Of a DNA stretch of 60,901 bases, positions 17,924-26,042 are shown piece after piece. A model generated the notes under the pieces. It had not been told where the DNA came from and searched no databases. It worked only from the letters and a program-made list of their open reading frames with translations. The position numbers and the translations under genes are program-made. Every line of letters begins with the position of its first letter. The stretch's first letter is position 1. The stretch comes from an uncultured SAR86 cluster bacterium. GTDB taxonomy: Bacteria; Pseudomonadota; Gammaproteobacteria; Magnimaribacterales; TMED112. The stretch spans positions 1 to 60,901 of the forward strand of contig CACEYZ010000005.1 in assembly GCA_902563885.1 (NCBI GenBank). Direction: 5' to 3'.

Positions 17924-19055
17924 TATATGTTTTGTATCCTCTACTAGAGCTGATTACAGCCTCCTATTACCTTCAATTAAAGAGTGTCTATCAAGAAAAA
18001 GTAAGGGTGTGAAAACAAGTGTCATTGTTACTGGCTCACATACGATTAAATCTCAAGGTGAAACAATTAATCATTTCAAAAAAGATAAAATTCCAATAAG
18101 TTATAGTTTCAAAATTCTTGATAAGACAGATTCAAAAGGTGTAAAAGATAATTTTAAAAAATCCTTTGATGGCTTCTTTGCAGCATATGAAAAAATCAAA
18201 CCTGATGTGGTTGTGCTGTTGGGAGATAGATATGAAATTTTTTGTGCTGCTGTTACTGCACATATGAAAGGTATAAAAGTTGTTCATCTGCATGGTGGAG
18301 AATTAACACTTGGTGCATATGATGATGCCTATCGACATAGCATAACTAAATTTTCATACCTTCATTTCACAGCAAGTAAAAATTACAGAAAAAGAGTTAT
18401 TCAATTAGGTGAGAGCCCAAGAAAAGTATTTAATGTCGGGCCACTTGCAAGGGAGTCAATCAGTCATGTTAAGTTCCTTAAAAAGTCAGAACTTGAAAAA
18501 AGATTGAAGTTAAAACTCAAACAAAAAGTAATTCTTGCTACATTTCATCCTGAAATTGGAAGTGAAGAAAAGAATAAACAAAATCTGATGAACTTTATTC
18601 ATGTTTTGGGCGAATTAGAAAATGTATCAGTTTTATTTACATCCCCAAATTTAGATTTCTTAGGCAATGAAGTAAAAAAACTTCTGAAAGAAAAAATTAA
18701 AGACTTTGAAAATATTGCATATTTTGAATCTCTAGGCTTTGAACTTTATTACAGTTTAATGAGATTTACTAAATGTGTTGTAGGGAATTCTTCCAGTGGC
18801 ATTATTGAAGCTCCAATAATGGGAGTAAGTTCTATTAATATTGGCAAACGACAGGAAGGAAGAGATCAAGAAAAAACCACTGTAAATAGCTCATTTAATC
18901 AAAGTGAATTGAAAAATAAGATAGAAAAAGTTTTACAACAAAAGAAGCAAAGCAAAAAAAATATTAAAAATGTTTCTAAACCATCTAAAATAATTGTTAA
19001 CAAAATTATCGAGATGTGTAAAAAAGATATTTCAAAGAAATTTTACGATTTATAA
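17913..19055 (+). CDS. legG: NDP-N,N'-diacetylbacillosamine 2-epimerase, hydrolysing (NeuC/LegG)
   Basis: About 380 residues of the UDP-GlcNAc 2-epimerase fold in its hydrolysing NeuC/LegG form. Visible are SSTRADYSLL at the N-terminus, VVLLGDRYE, HLHGGELTLGAYDD with the HGGE motif and AYRHSITKFSYLHF. The C-terminal GNSSSGIIEAP binds the nucleotide diphosphate. It should release 2,4-diacetamido-2,4,6-trideoxymannose for LegI. A perfect GGAGG supports the ATG at 17913, an 11-nt overlap with LegI. Confidence 0.9.
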   Translation: MKTSICFVSSTRADYSLLLPSIKECLSRKSKGVKTSVIVTGSHTIKSQGETINHFKKDKIPISYSFKILDKTDSKGVKDNFKKSFDGFFAAYEKIKPDVVVLLGDRYEIFCAAVTAHMKGIKVVHLHGGELTLGAYDDAYRHSITKFSYLHFTASKNYRKRVIQLGESPRKVFNVGPLARESISHVKFLKKSELEKRLKLKLKQKVILATFHPEIGSEEKNKQNLMNFIHVLGELENVSVLFTSPNLDFLGNEVKKLLKEKIKDFENIAYFESLGFELYYSLMRFTKCVVGNSSSGIIEAPIMGVSSINIGKRQEGRDQEKTTVNSSFNQSELKNKIEKVLQQKKQSKKNIKNVSKPSKIIVNKIIEMCKKDISKKFYDL

Positions 19056-19057
19056 AA

Positions 19058-20098
19058 ATGGAAATTAATAAAAAACAATCGCTTAAAGATGCTTTAAAAA
19101 AAATGTCTATTGAAGGCAAAAAGTGTTTGATTGTAATTGATGATAAGAAAAAATTCTTAGGCACTTTAAGTGATGGTGATATCAGAAAGGCATTGCTTAA
19201 GGGAAAAAATCTAAAAACACTTATCAAAGATTTTTTTAATTCAAAATCTACCTTCTTTACAGAATCAAATTTTAAAGAATCCGATGCTAAAGAGCTGTTT
19301 CAAAAAGAAAGATTTGAGGTTATTCCGGTTATAAAAAAGAATGGAGAAATCTTGAAAATTCTTGAATGGACTGATTATTTTGGACCAAAACAAAGGGATA
19401 ATGATTTAAATGGAGTACCAGTAGTAATAATGGCAGGTGGTAAAGGCACAAGGCTTAAACCTTTTACGCAAATTTTGCCAAAACCTTTAATACCGATTAA
19501 TAATAAAACCGTTTTAGAGAGAATAATTGAGCCATTCCATTTCTCTGGCGCTAATAATTTTTTTCTTACAGTAAATTATAAGGCTCGAATTTTAAAAGCT
19601 TTTTTTGAGGAACTTGAACCTGATTTTAAAGTAAATTTCATTGAAGAAAAAAAACCTCTTGGCACAGCTGGATCTATAAAGAACATTCCGAAAAAAATTA
19701 AGTCATCATTTTTTGTTACTAATTGTGATGTAATTTTTAAAGTTGATAGTAAGGAGATAATGAATTTCCATAACACAAACAATTTTGATATTACTTTAGT
19801 TGCATCAACAAAAGAGATAACCATACCTTATGGCGTTTGCAATACTTTTAAAAATGGACAACTAAATAATATTGAAGAAAAGCCAACCTTTGACTATCTT
19901 GTGAACACTGGACTTTACATTCTTAAGCCAGAGTTATTAAAACTTATCCCTAAAAATAAATACTTTGATATGACTGATCTTATTAATGCCGCGAAGAAAA
20001 GGAAGAAGAAAATTGGTGTTTTCCCAATCGATGAAAATGAATGGGTCGATGTTGGTCAATGGGAAGAATATGAAAAGGCTAAATCAAGATTAGAGTGA
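19058..20098 (+). CDS. ptmE: CBS-domain sugar-1-phosphate nucleotidyltransferase (PtmE-like)
   Basis: This 346-residue protein has an N-terminal CBS pair (about 1-115; ...GTLSDGDIRKALL...) followed by a nucleotidyltransferase domain beginning PVVIMAGGKGTRLKPFT (about 121-137), with VTNCDVIF as the metal-binding turn. The same architecture is found in Campylobacter PtmE, a glucosamine-1-phosphate guanylyltransferase that opens the GDP-linked legionaminic acid route. It therefore probably makes GDP-GlcN. It ends TGA overlapped by the GTG start of the next gene. Confidence 0.85.
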   Translation: MEINKKQSLKDALKKMSIEGKKCLIVIDDKKKFLGTLSDGDIRKALLKGKNLKTLIKDFFNSKSTFFTESNFKESDAKELFQKERFEVIPVIKKNGEILKILEWTDYFGPKQRDNDLNGVPVVIMAGGKGTRLKPFTQILPKPLIPINNKTVLERIIEPFHFSGANNFFLTVNYKARILKAFFEELEPDFKVNFIEEKKPLGTAGSIKNIPKKIKSSFFVTNCDVIFKVDSKEIMNFHNTNNFDITLVASTKEITIPYGVCNTFKNGQLNNIEEKPTFDYLVNTGLYILKPELLKLIPKNKYFDMTDLINAAKKRKKKIGVFPIDENEWVDVGQWEEYEKAKSRLE

Positions 20099-21009
20099 TA
20101 AAAAAAAAGGTAAGTCTAATAGGCTTTGGCTCAATTGGAAAAAAACATTTTTCAAGTCTTAGAAAATTTATTCCAGAAAAAAATATTCAAATTATCTCAT
20201 CTCAAGATTTAGAAATTGAAAATGTATCCAAAAAAATTCAAGATCTTGATAAGTTTGATCCTGATATAATTATAGATTGCACTCCGACATACCAACATCT
20301 TGAAAACTGCAATTACATTGAGAAATCTTTAAAAAATAAATGCATACTTGTAGAAAAACCTATCTTCGTAAAAAATGAACAATTCGCAAGTGAAAACAAT
20401 ACATTTTTTTGTGCTTATAATCTGAGATTCCACCCTTTTATTGAAATTATAAAAGAGGTTATTTCTCAAAATAATATAGAAAAAATAATATTTAATTGTC
20501 TCTCTTACCTTCCAAATTGGAGGAAAAAAGACTACAGAAAAAGTTACAGCTCAGATGCAGAAACTGGTGGAGGTGTGGCATTAGAGCTTAGTCATGAAAT
20601 AGATCTTGCTCTTTCTATTTTTGGATTGCTTCAAATAAAAAAATGTATTTATAAAAAGCAATCAGATTTAGATATACAGGCAAATGATTTTTTATTTTTA
20701 GATTTGGATACTAAAAATAAAATTAAATGTGAAATTACATTAGATATTGCAAATAAAAATGAACAAAGAGATATAACTTTATTTTCTGATGAGGTAAAAA
20801 TTAATTTAGATTTTCTTACTTCAGAAATTAAAAATATTTCTCCTAAAACAAATGCAATCCTCGATACAAAAAAAACAAATTTCTTTATTCAAAATACTTA
20901 TGATGAACAAATTAAATCTTTACTTGATAATGATGTAAAAAAACTATGTACTTTAGAAGAAGCCTTAAAAGTTTTAGAGTTTATTGAGGGACTACAAGAT
21001 AATGAATAA
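20095..21009 (+). CDS. ptmF: Gfo/Idh/MocA oxidoreductase (PtmF-like)
   Basis: A 304-residue Gfo/Idh/MocA-family oxidoreductase: SLIGFGSIGKKH (NAD fold), LVEKPIF (catalytic Lys) and GGGVALELSHEIDL. It starts with GTG in a GTGA overlap with the PtmE-like gene. Position between PtmE-like and LegF genes mirrors Campylobacter, where PtmF acts with PtmA early in legionaminate precursor formation. Exact reaction is inferred from that context only. Confidence 0.78.
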   Translation: MIKKKVSLIGFGSIGKKHFSSLRKFIPEKNIQIISSQDLEIENVSKKIQDLDKFDPDIIIDCTPTYQHLENCNYIEKSLKNKCILVEKPIFVKNEQFASENNTFFCAYNLRFHPFIEIIKEVISQNNIEKIIFNCLSYLPNWRKKDYRKSYSSDAETGGGVALELSHEIDLALSIFGLLQIKKCIYKKQSDLDIQANDFLFLDLDTKNKIKCEITLDIANKNEQRDITLFSDEVKINLDFLTSEIKNISPKTNAILDTKKTNFFIQNTYDEQIKSLLDNDVKKLCTLEEALKVLEFIEGLQDNE

Positions 21010-21688
21010 TTTATGTACGATTTGTGCACGTTCTGGTTCAAAAGGTGTACCAAATAAAAATATTAAGAAGATTGCAGGAAAACCACTGATTCAACATACC
21101 ATAGAACAAGCAAAAAAAAGCAAAATTTTCTCAGATATCATTGTTTCATCTGATTCTAAAAAAATTTTAAAAATAGCTGAAAAACTTGGAGTTCATACCT
21201 TAAGAAGAACTAATCAATTATCAAAAGACTTTGTTGGCAAAGTTGATGTAATTAGAGATGCAGTTATAAAAGCCCAAAAAATGTTGGACAAAAAATTTGA
21301 TAATGTAATCGATTTGGATGTAACTTCCCCATTGCGTCGAGTTAGTGATATTCATAATTCTTTTAAAAAATTTCAAAATGGAAATTATCAAAATTTAATT
21401 ACTGGCTGCGTGGCTAGAAAAAATCCGTACTTCAATATGATTGAAATTAAAAAAAATGTATTGAGCATTTCAAAAAAAACAAATAAAAAAATATATTCTA
21501 GACAAAAATCACCTCAGGTTTTTGAAATGAATGCATCAATATATATTTGGAAGAATAAAGCCTTGATAAATAAAAGTAATTTAATCACATCAAAGACTGC
21601 CTTTTATGAAATGCCTGAGGAAAGGTCAATTGATATCGATACGATGCTAGATTGGAAAATAGTTTCTTTCCTTATGGAGAAAAAATAG
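21002..21688 (+). CDS. legF: CMP-legionaminic acid synthetase (NeuA family)
   Basis: About 228 residues. The N-terminal ARSGSKGVPNKNIKKIAGKP is the CTP-binding signature of CMP-nonulosonate synthetases, with DLDVTSPLRRVSDI further on. It activates the nine-carbon acid with CTP for glycosyl transfer. I chose the ATG at 21002, overlapping the PtmF-like stop, with GAGGG upstream; an in-frame TTG at 20984 is less likely. This is one of three cytidylyltransferases of this general kind in the window. Confidence 0.9.
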   Translation: MNNLCTICARSGSKGVPNKNIKKIAGKPLIQHTIEQAKKSKIFSDIIVSSDSKKILKIAEKLGVHTLRRTNQLSKDFVGKVDVIRDAVIKAQKMLDKKFDNVIDLDVTSPLRRVSDIHNSFKKFQNGNYQNLITGCVARKNPYFNMIEIKKNVLSISKKTNKKIYSRQKSPQVFEMNASIYIWKNKALINKSNLITSKTAFYEMPEERSIDIDTMLDWKIVSFLMEKK

Positions 21689-22449
21689 TGTCTATTAAAA
21701 ATAAAAAAATTTACGTTTTAGGTGGTAGTGGAACAATTGGTTTGCCTGTTGCAAAATTTCTTAAAGATAATGGGGCTAAAGTCATAAATCTAGATATTAA
21801 TAATTCAAATAATGATTTTATTTTCGAAAAAATTGATGTCGCTGAATTAGAGGATATTGAAAAAAAATTATTAGAAATAATTGAAAAACATGGAGATCCT
21901 GACGTTTTCATAAATTGCTCTTACCCAAAAACAGACGAATGGGCAGAACTAACATTTAAAACCTCAAATTTAAGTAATTTTAAAACAAATCTAGATCTTC
22001 ATCTCTTAAGTTATATTTGGATTTCTAATTTATTTGCACAGCAAATGGTAAGAAAAAATACCAATGGAAGTATTATTTTAACAAGCTCAATTTATGGAAC
22101 TATTCCGCAAAAGCAAAATCTGTATGAAGGAACAAATTTAAGTGAAAATATTGCCTACCCAGTAATTAAGGCAGGAATTAATCAACATTGTAAGCAAATG
22201 GCATCTTTCTATGGAAAAAATAATATTAGAGTGAATACTGTTAGTCCAGGTGGTTTAGAGGGGAAAATCGCAGGAAAAGAATTGCAACAAGATGAAGTTT
22301 TCAAAGAGAAGTATATTTCTAGAACGCCTATGAAAAGAATGTGTAAGCCATCAGACCTTGTTCAAACATATCTGTTCCTATCTTCAAATGATTCCAGTTA
22401 TATAACTGGTCAAGACTTTATAGTTGATGGTGGATTTTCTTTAAATTAA
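21688..22449 (+). CDS. ptmA: Short-chain dehydrogenase (PtmA-like)
   Basis: About 253 residues of classical SDR: LGGSGTIGLPVA (cofactor loop), a TSS-containing strand (ILTSSIYG), the catalytic Tyr and Lys in AYPVIKAG, and the C-terminal GQDFIVDGGFSL. The likely start is GTG at 21688, sharing its G with the LegF TAG stop and preceded by GGAG. It matches PtmA of the Campylobacter flagellin/legionaminate locus in type and company. Its stop is shared in a TTAA palindrome with the convergent methyltransferase. Confidence 0.82.
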   Translation: MSIKNKKIYVLGGSGTIGLPVAKFLKDNGAKVINLDINNSNNDFIFEKIDVAELEDIEKKLLEIIEKHGDPDVFINCSYPKTDEWAELTFKTSNLSNFKTNLDLHLLSYIWISNLFAQQMVRKNTNGSIILTSSIYGTIPQKQNLYEGTNLSENIAYPVIKAGINQHCKQMASFYGKNNIRVNTVSPGGLEGKIAGKELQQDEVFKEKYISRTPMKRMCKPSDLVQTYLFLSSNDSSYITGQDFIVDGGFSLN

Positions 22450-23453
22450 TCCTTTATAAACTTGAAAGTGCAACCAAAAGGCTTTTCTCCCCATTTGGAA
22501 ATCTTTTTTGACTCATTCTCCATAACTTTATGTACAGAAAAACCATTTTGACTGGCTTTTTGAACTATAAACTTTCTTGAAAGCAGCTGCACATGACTAG
22601 AGCAAAAAATTATTTCATCCTTCGATGAAAAGAGGCCATTTTTTTTGGAATTAGCATAATTTTCTGCAAGTTCTGCTAAAGGGGTTGAGAGATAAAGTGC
22701 TCCATTTTGCATTAAGTGATAATTTGCAGACTCAAAAAATAAAGAACAATCATTAAAATGCTCTATGCTATGGAAGCTATAAATTAAAGAAAAAGATTCT
22801 TTCTTAAATAAACTTTTTTCATAAAACTTATTTTCTATGTCTAAATCTAAAAATTTCTTTGAAGCTTTATATTGTCCAACTGATGGCTCAACGCCTGTTA
22901 CATCGAACCCTTTCTTTTTAATTAAATTAAGAATTTCTCCAGTTCCTGAACCTACATCAAGAATTTTTTCATTTGGAAAATTGTTTTTTGAGGACTCTTT
23001 GATTACAAAATCAGAAAATCTAGAAATATATTGATTATGTTTTTCATTCAAATCTTTGATTTTTGAGAAATAGTGAAAATCGTCATCTCCTACTCTATTT
23101 GATCTGTTATTTTTTAATATAAGATTTAGACTCCCACATTTTTGGCACTTGTTATACTTCAAGATATCGTTTTTACTGGTAATAAAATATTTATATTTCA
23201 AAAAACTTTGCCTAAGCCAAGGCCAAAAGAATAGAAACCTTAATCTGTAAAATATTGATCCCAAGAAACTTGAATCTAATAAAGATACATAGCCAGCTAA
23301 ATCAATTCTTGCTATTTGTTTGGCATCCAAACTGCCTGAACAAACATTGCAATGATTCTGATCAGATTCAAATCTGTTTCGAAATTTTGCAAAATACCAA
23401 AAAAGACTACAAAAAACTTTGAAATAAATAAAAGCTATAACTTTAAAAACCAT
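22446..23453 (-). CDS. Class I SAM methyltransferase with Cys-rich N-terminal segment
   Basis: About 335 residues. A hydrophobic N-terminus (about 1-20) precedes two Cys pairs (CNVCSG and CQKCGS), a likely zinc-binding region as found in sugar C-methyltransferases and related proteins. The SAM-binding motif LDVGSGTGEILNLI and a later SFHSIEHF follow. It should methylate a sugar or lipid-linked glycan. It is on the opposite strand inside the legionaminate region and has its own promoter: TATAAT ends 6 nt before the ATG at 23453. I prefer that ATG to the TTG at 23471. Confidence 0.75.
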   Translation of the reverse strand: MVFKVIAFIYFKVFCSLFWYFAKFRNRFESDQNHCNVCSGSLDAKQIARIDLAGYVSLLDSSFLGSIFYRLRFLFFWPWLRQSFLKYKYFITSKNDILKYNKCQKCGSLNLILKNNRSNRVGDDDFHYFSKIKDLNEKHNQYISRFSDFVIKESSKNNFPNEKILDVGSGTGEILNLIKKKGFDVTGVEPSVGQYKASKKFLDLDIENKFYEKSLFKKESFSLIYSFHSIEHFNDCSLFFESANYHLMQNGALYLSTPLAELAENYANSKKNGLFSSKDEIIFCSSHVQLLSRKFIVQKASQNGFSVHKVMENESKKISKWGEKPFGCTFKFIKD

Positions 23454-23459
23454 ATAAAA

Positions 23460-23465
23460 ATTATA
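23460..23465 (-). promoter_or_regulatory. -10 element of the methyltransferase gene
   Basis: Perfect TATAAT on the minus strand, 6 nt before ATG 23453. Transcription would start at or next to the start codon, so the mRNA is predicted to be leaderless. Confidence 0.55.
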
Positions 23466-23536
23466 TTCCAAAGGTTTTTTTTTAAAAACTTCAAATAAGG
23501 GCTCTATTATTTCTTATGTTTAACTTAACAAAGTGT

Positions 23537-23542
23537 TAGAAT
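23537..23542 (+). promoter_or_regulatory. Candidate -10 element of the WbuX operon
   Basis: TAGAAT, 12 nt before ATG 23555, with no Shine-Dalgarno sequence between. The leader would be only about 5 nt. Confidence 0.4.
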
Positions 23543-23554
23543 GTGGCATTCATT

Positions 23555-24664
23555 ATGGCTAAAGAAGTTTTTTGGTGCAGTTCATGTCTAAATATGTCTA
23601 CAAGACCTCGAATTACTTTCGATCAAGAGGGTAGATGTAATGCATGCCAATGGTCTGATGAGAAAAAGACATTTAATTGGAAAGAAAGAGAAGAAGAGCT
23701 TAAAAAAAATCTTAAAAAATACACTAATGCCTCAGATAATTACAAAGTCATAGTTCCAGTAAGTGGTGGTAAAGATGGTTCATACATAGCTCACAAACTT
23801 AAGACTGATTATGGTGTAGAACCATTGTGTGTAACTGTAAGACCTCCCTTAGAAACAAAAATAGGACAAGAAAATGTTTATAACTTCGTAAATTCAGGTT
23901 TTTCACATATACATGTAAGTCCCGATGAAGAAGCAATGGCTGCATTGAATAAATATGGCTTTATCGAAAAAGGCTTCCCTTATTATGGATGGTTAATTTG
24001 TATTCATACTGCAGTTCTACAAATTGCCAAAAGGTTCAATATTGGACTTATTTTTTATGCTGAAGACGGAGAAATTGAGTATGGTGGATCAACAGAAAAG
24101 AAATTTCAGGCTACTTATGATGTTAGCTATCAAAGAAAAGTTTATCTTGAGGGAGGATATGAGAAAGTACTTGAAAAAGCTAAGCTTGATGAATCAAAAT
24201 TATTCTGGTTTAAATTCCCAAGTGAGGAAGATTGCAAAAAAATTAAGCTTACGCATTGGTCTTATTATGAGGCTTGGGATTCATACAGAAATTATCTTGT
24301 TGCAAAAGAGTACTGTGGTCTGAAAGAAACTGAAGACACAAATACCGGAACCTTTACTAATTTTGCCCAGAATGACCAGGCACTCTATGCTTTACATGCT
24401 TATTTAATGTATCTGAAATTTGGATTTGGTAGAGCAACTCAAGATGCTGGAATTGAAATAAGAAGAGGTGCAATGACGAGAGATCAAGCAATCAGTCTTG
24501 TGAATTTATACGATAATAATTATCCAGAGAATTTCTTAGACCTTTATCTCGATTATTATGAAATGACCGAAGATGATTTTAATAAAGTTATTGATAAATG
24601 GGTAAATAAGGATTTATTTGATAAAGTAAATGGAAGATGGCAACCAACATTTACCATTAAATGA
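23555..24664 (+). CDS. N-acetyl sugar amidotransferase (WbuX/PseA/WbpG family)
   Basis: About 369 residues. Four Cys near the N-terminus (WCSSC and CNAC) form a probable zinc site, followed by the PP-loop ATP pyrophosphatase motif VPVSGGKDGSY. With the HisH- and HisF-like partners that follow, this family converts an N-acetyl group of a glycan sugar to acetamidino, using ammonia from glutamine. In Legionella and Campylobacter such sets act on legionaminic acid, which fits here. ATG 23555 is preferred over the upstream in-frame GTG at 23543. It overlaps the next gene by 4 nt. Confidence 0.9.
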   Translation: MAKEVFWCSSCLNMSTRPRITFDQEGRCNACQWSDEKKTFNWKEREEELKKNLKKYTNASDNYKVIVPVSGGKDGSYIAHKLKTDYGVEPLCVTVRPPLETKIGQENVYNFVNSGFSHIHVSPDEEAMAALNKYGFIEKGFPYYGWLICIHTAVLQIAKRFNIGLIFYAEDGEIEYGGSTEKKFQATYDVSYQRKVYLEGGYEKVLEKAKLDESKLFWFKFPSEEDCKKIKLTHWSYYEAWDSYRNYLVAKEYCGLKETEDTNTGTFTNFAQNDQALYALHAYLMYLKFGFGRATQDAGIEIRRGAMTRDQAISLVNLYDNNYPENFLDLYLDYYEMTEDDFNKVIDKWVNKDLFDKVNGRWQPTFTIK

Positions 24665-25278
24665 CAACATCTTCTACTGCAATAATTGATTACAAAATGG
24701 GGAACATTTGGTCCCTAAAAAATGCTCTTGATAATTTAAAAATAAAATATCAGCTTGTATCAGATCCAGAAAAAATAAATGATTTTTCTCATATAATTCT
24801 TCCAGGGGTAGGGTCTGCTAGAGAAGCTTATAACAGATTAGAAAAAAGTGGTTTTGTAGAAAGCATTAAAGAAGCTGTACTTCACAAGGAAAGAAAAATT
24901 CTTGGGATTTGTGTTGGTATGCAGTTAATGGGTGCGTCAACAGAAGAGGATGGTGGATCAAAAGGCATTGGCTTCTTTAAAAATAAGGTTGTAAAACTAA
25001 AAGAAAACGTTGGTATTAAACTACCACATGTAGGTTTTAATAATGTTCAAACAAATGAAAGTGTACTTTTTGATGGATTAAAGCAAAAAGACTTTTATTT
25101 TGTTCATTCGTATGCAATGGAGTGTACAAATGGTGACTATGAGGCAGGTATTACAGACTACAAACAAAAATTTGTATCCGTAGTTGAAAGAGAAAATATT
25201 TTTGGTACGCAATTTCACCCAGAAATTAGTCAGAAAAATGGCTTAATTCTACTGGATAATTTTTTTAAAAAATGTTGA
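24661..25278 (+). CDS. HisH-like glutamine amidotransferase (WbuY type)
   Basis: A 205-residue class I glutaminase subunit with IDYKMGNIWSL, the nucleophile Cys in GICVGMQLMG (C84) and the His-Glu pair in GTQFHPEIS. It supplies ammonia through the HisF-like partner. Placement between WbuX- and HisF-like genes, with no other histidine gene nearby, indicates glycan amidination rather than histidine synthesis. Confidence 0.9.
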   Translation: MTTSSTAIIDYKMGNIWSLKNALDNLKIKYQLVSDPEKINDFSHIILPGVGSAREAYNRLEKSGFVESIKEAVLHKERKILGICVGMQLMGASTEEDGGSKGIGFFKNKVVKLKENVGIKLPHVGFNNVQTNESVLFDGLKQKDFYFVHSYAMECTNGDYEAGITDYKQKFVSVVERENIFGTQFHPEISQKNGLILLDNFFKKC

Positions 25279-26042
25279 AAAAAAGAATTATATTTACTCT
25301 ACATTATGATAAGGGCTTCTTTAACTTAAGTAGAAATTTCAGACTACAAAAGATTGGCGATCTCAATTGGTTATTAAAAAACTATAATTTCTTAAAAATT
25401 GCCGAGTCCATAGATGAACTAATCATAATTGATGTCTCTAGAGATAATAGAGAGCACGACAAATTTTTGGAGAATGTATCAGAAATTACTAAAAATATTT
25501 TTGTTCCAGTATGTCTAGGGGGAGGTATAAGAACACTTGAATATGCCAAAAAACTTTTTGAGTCTGGTGCAGATAAAATTAACTTAAATACCTCACTGTT
25601 TCATGACCCATCTTTAGTTGATGAAATAAGTAAAACTTATGGAGCTCAAGCAATAATTGGACATATTGATTTTAGAAAAAAAGAGAATGATTATCATGTT
25701 TATACGAATAATGGAGCAAAAGAATTTTCAAAAATAGATACAGCTTTTATGGAAAAAATTCTTGAACTTAATTTTGGAGAGCTCCTTCTACATTCCATGG
25801 ACAAAGATGGTACTGGGATGAATTTTGATTATGAAATTATGAAATTCCTTCCTCAAAATAATAAAAAACCACTAATATTTAGCGGTGGCGCGGGGAACTA
25901 TCACCACCTCAAAGAAGGTCTAGCACATAAAGACATAGATGCAGTATCAACAGCAAATTTATTAAATTTTGTTGGGGATGGTTTAATAAATGCAAGAAAA
26001 GTAATGTTAGATGAAAAATATCCTCTAGCTAAATGGGAATAA
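25272..26042 (+). CDS. HisF-like cyclase subunit (WbuZ type)
   Basis: A 256-residue TIM barrel of the HisF family: VCLGGGIRTLEYAKKLFESG, ADKINLNTS, the GELLLHSMDKDGTGMNFD strand and FSGGAGNYHH near the end. The N-terminus (RIIFTLHYDKGFF) differs from true HisF, as expected for WbuZ proteins. It likely channels ammonia to the WbuX amidotransferase. It overlaps the HisH-like gene by 7 nt. Confidence 0.88.
   Translation: MLKKRIIFTLHYDKGFFNLSRNFRLQKIGDLNWLLKNYNFLKIAESIDELIIIDVSRDNREHDKFLENVSEITKNIFVPVCLGGGIRTLEYAKKLFESGADKINLNTSLFHDPSLVDEISKTYGAQAIIGHIDFRKKENDYHVYTNNGAKEFSKIDTAFMEKILELNFGELLLHSMDKDGTGMNFDYEIMKFLPQNNKKPLIFSGGAGNYHHLKEGLAHKDIDAVSTANLLNFVGDGLINARKVMLDEKYPLAKWE

Noticed and set aside
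24661-26042. hisH and hisF as part of histidine biosynthesis
   Set aside because: They directly follow a WbuX/PseA-type amidotransferase with a 4-nt overlap, no other his gene is nearby, and the HisF-like N-terminus is atypical. Glycan amidination is the better reading.
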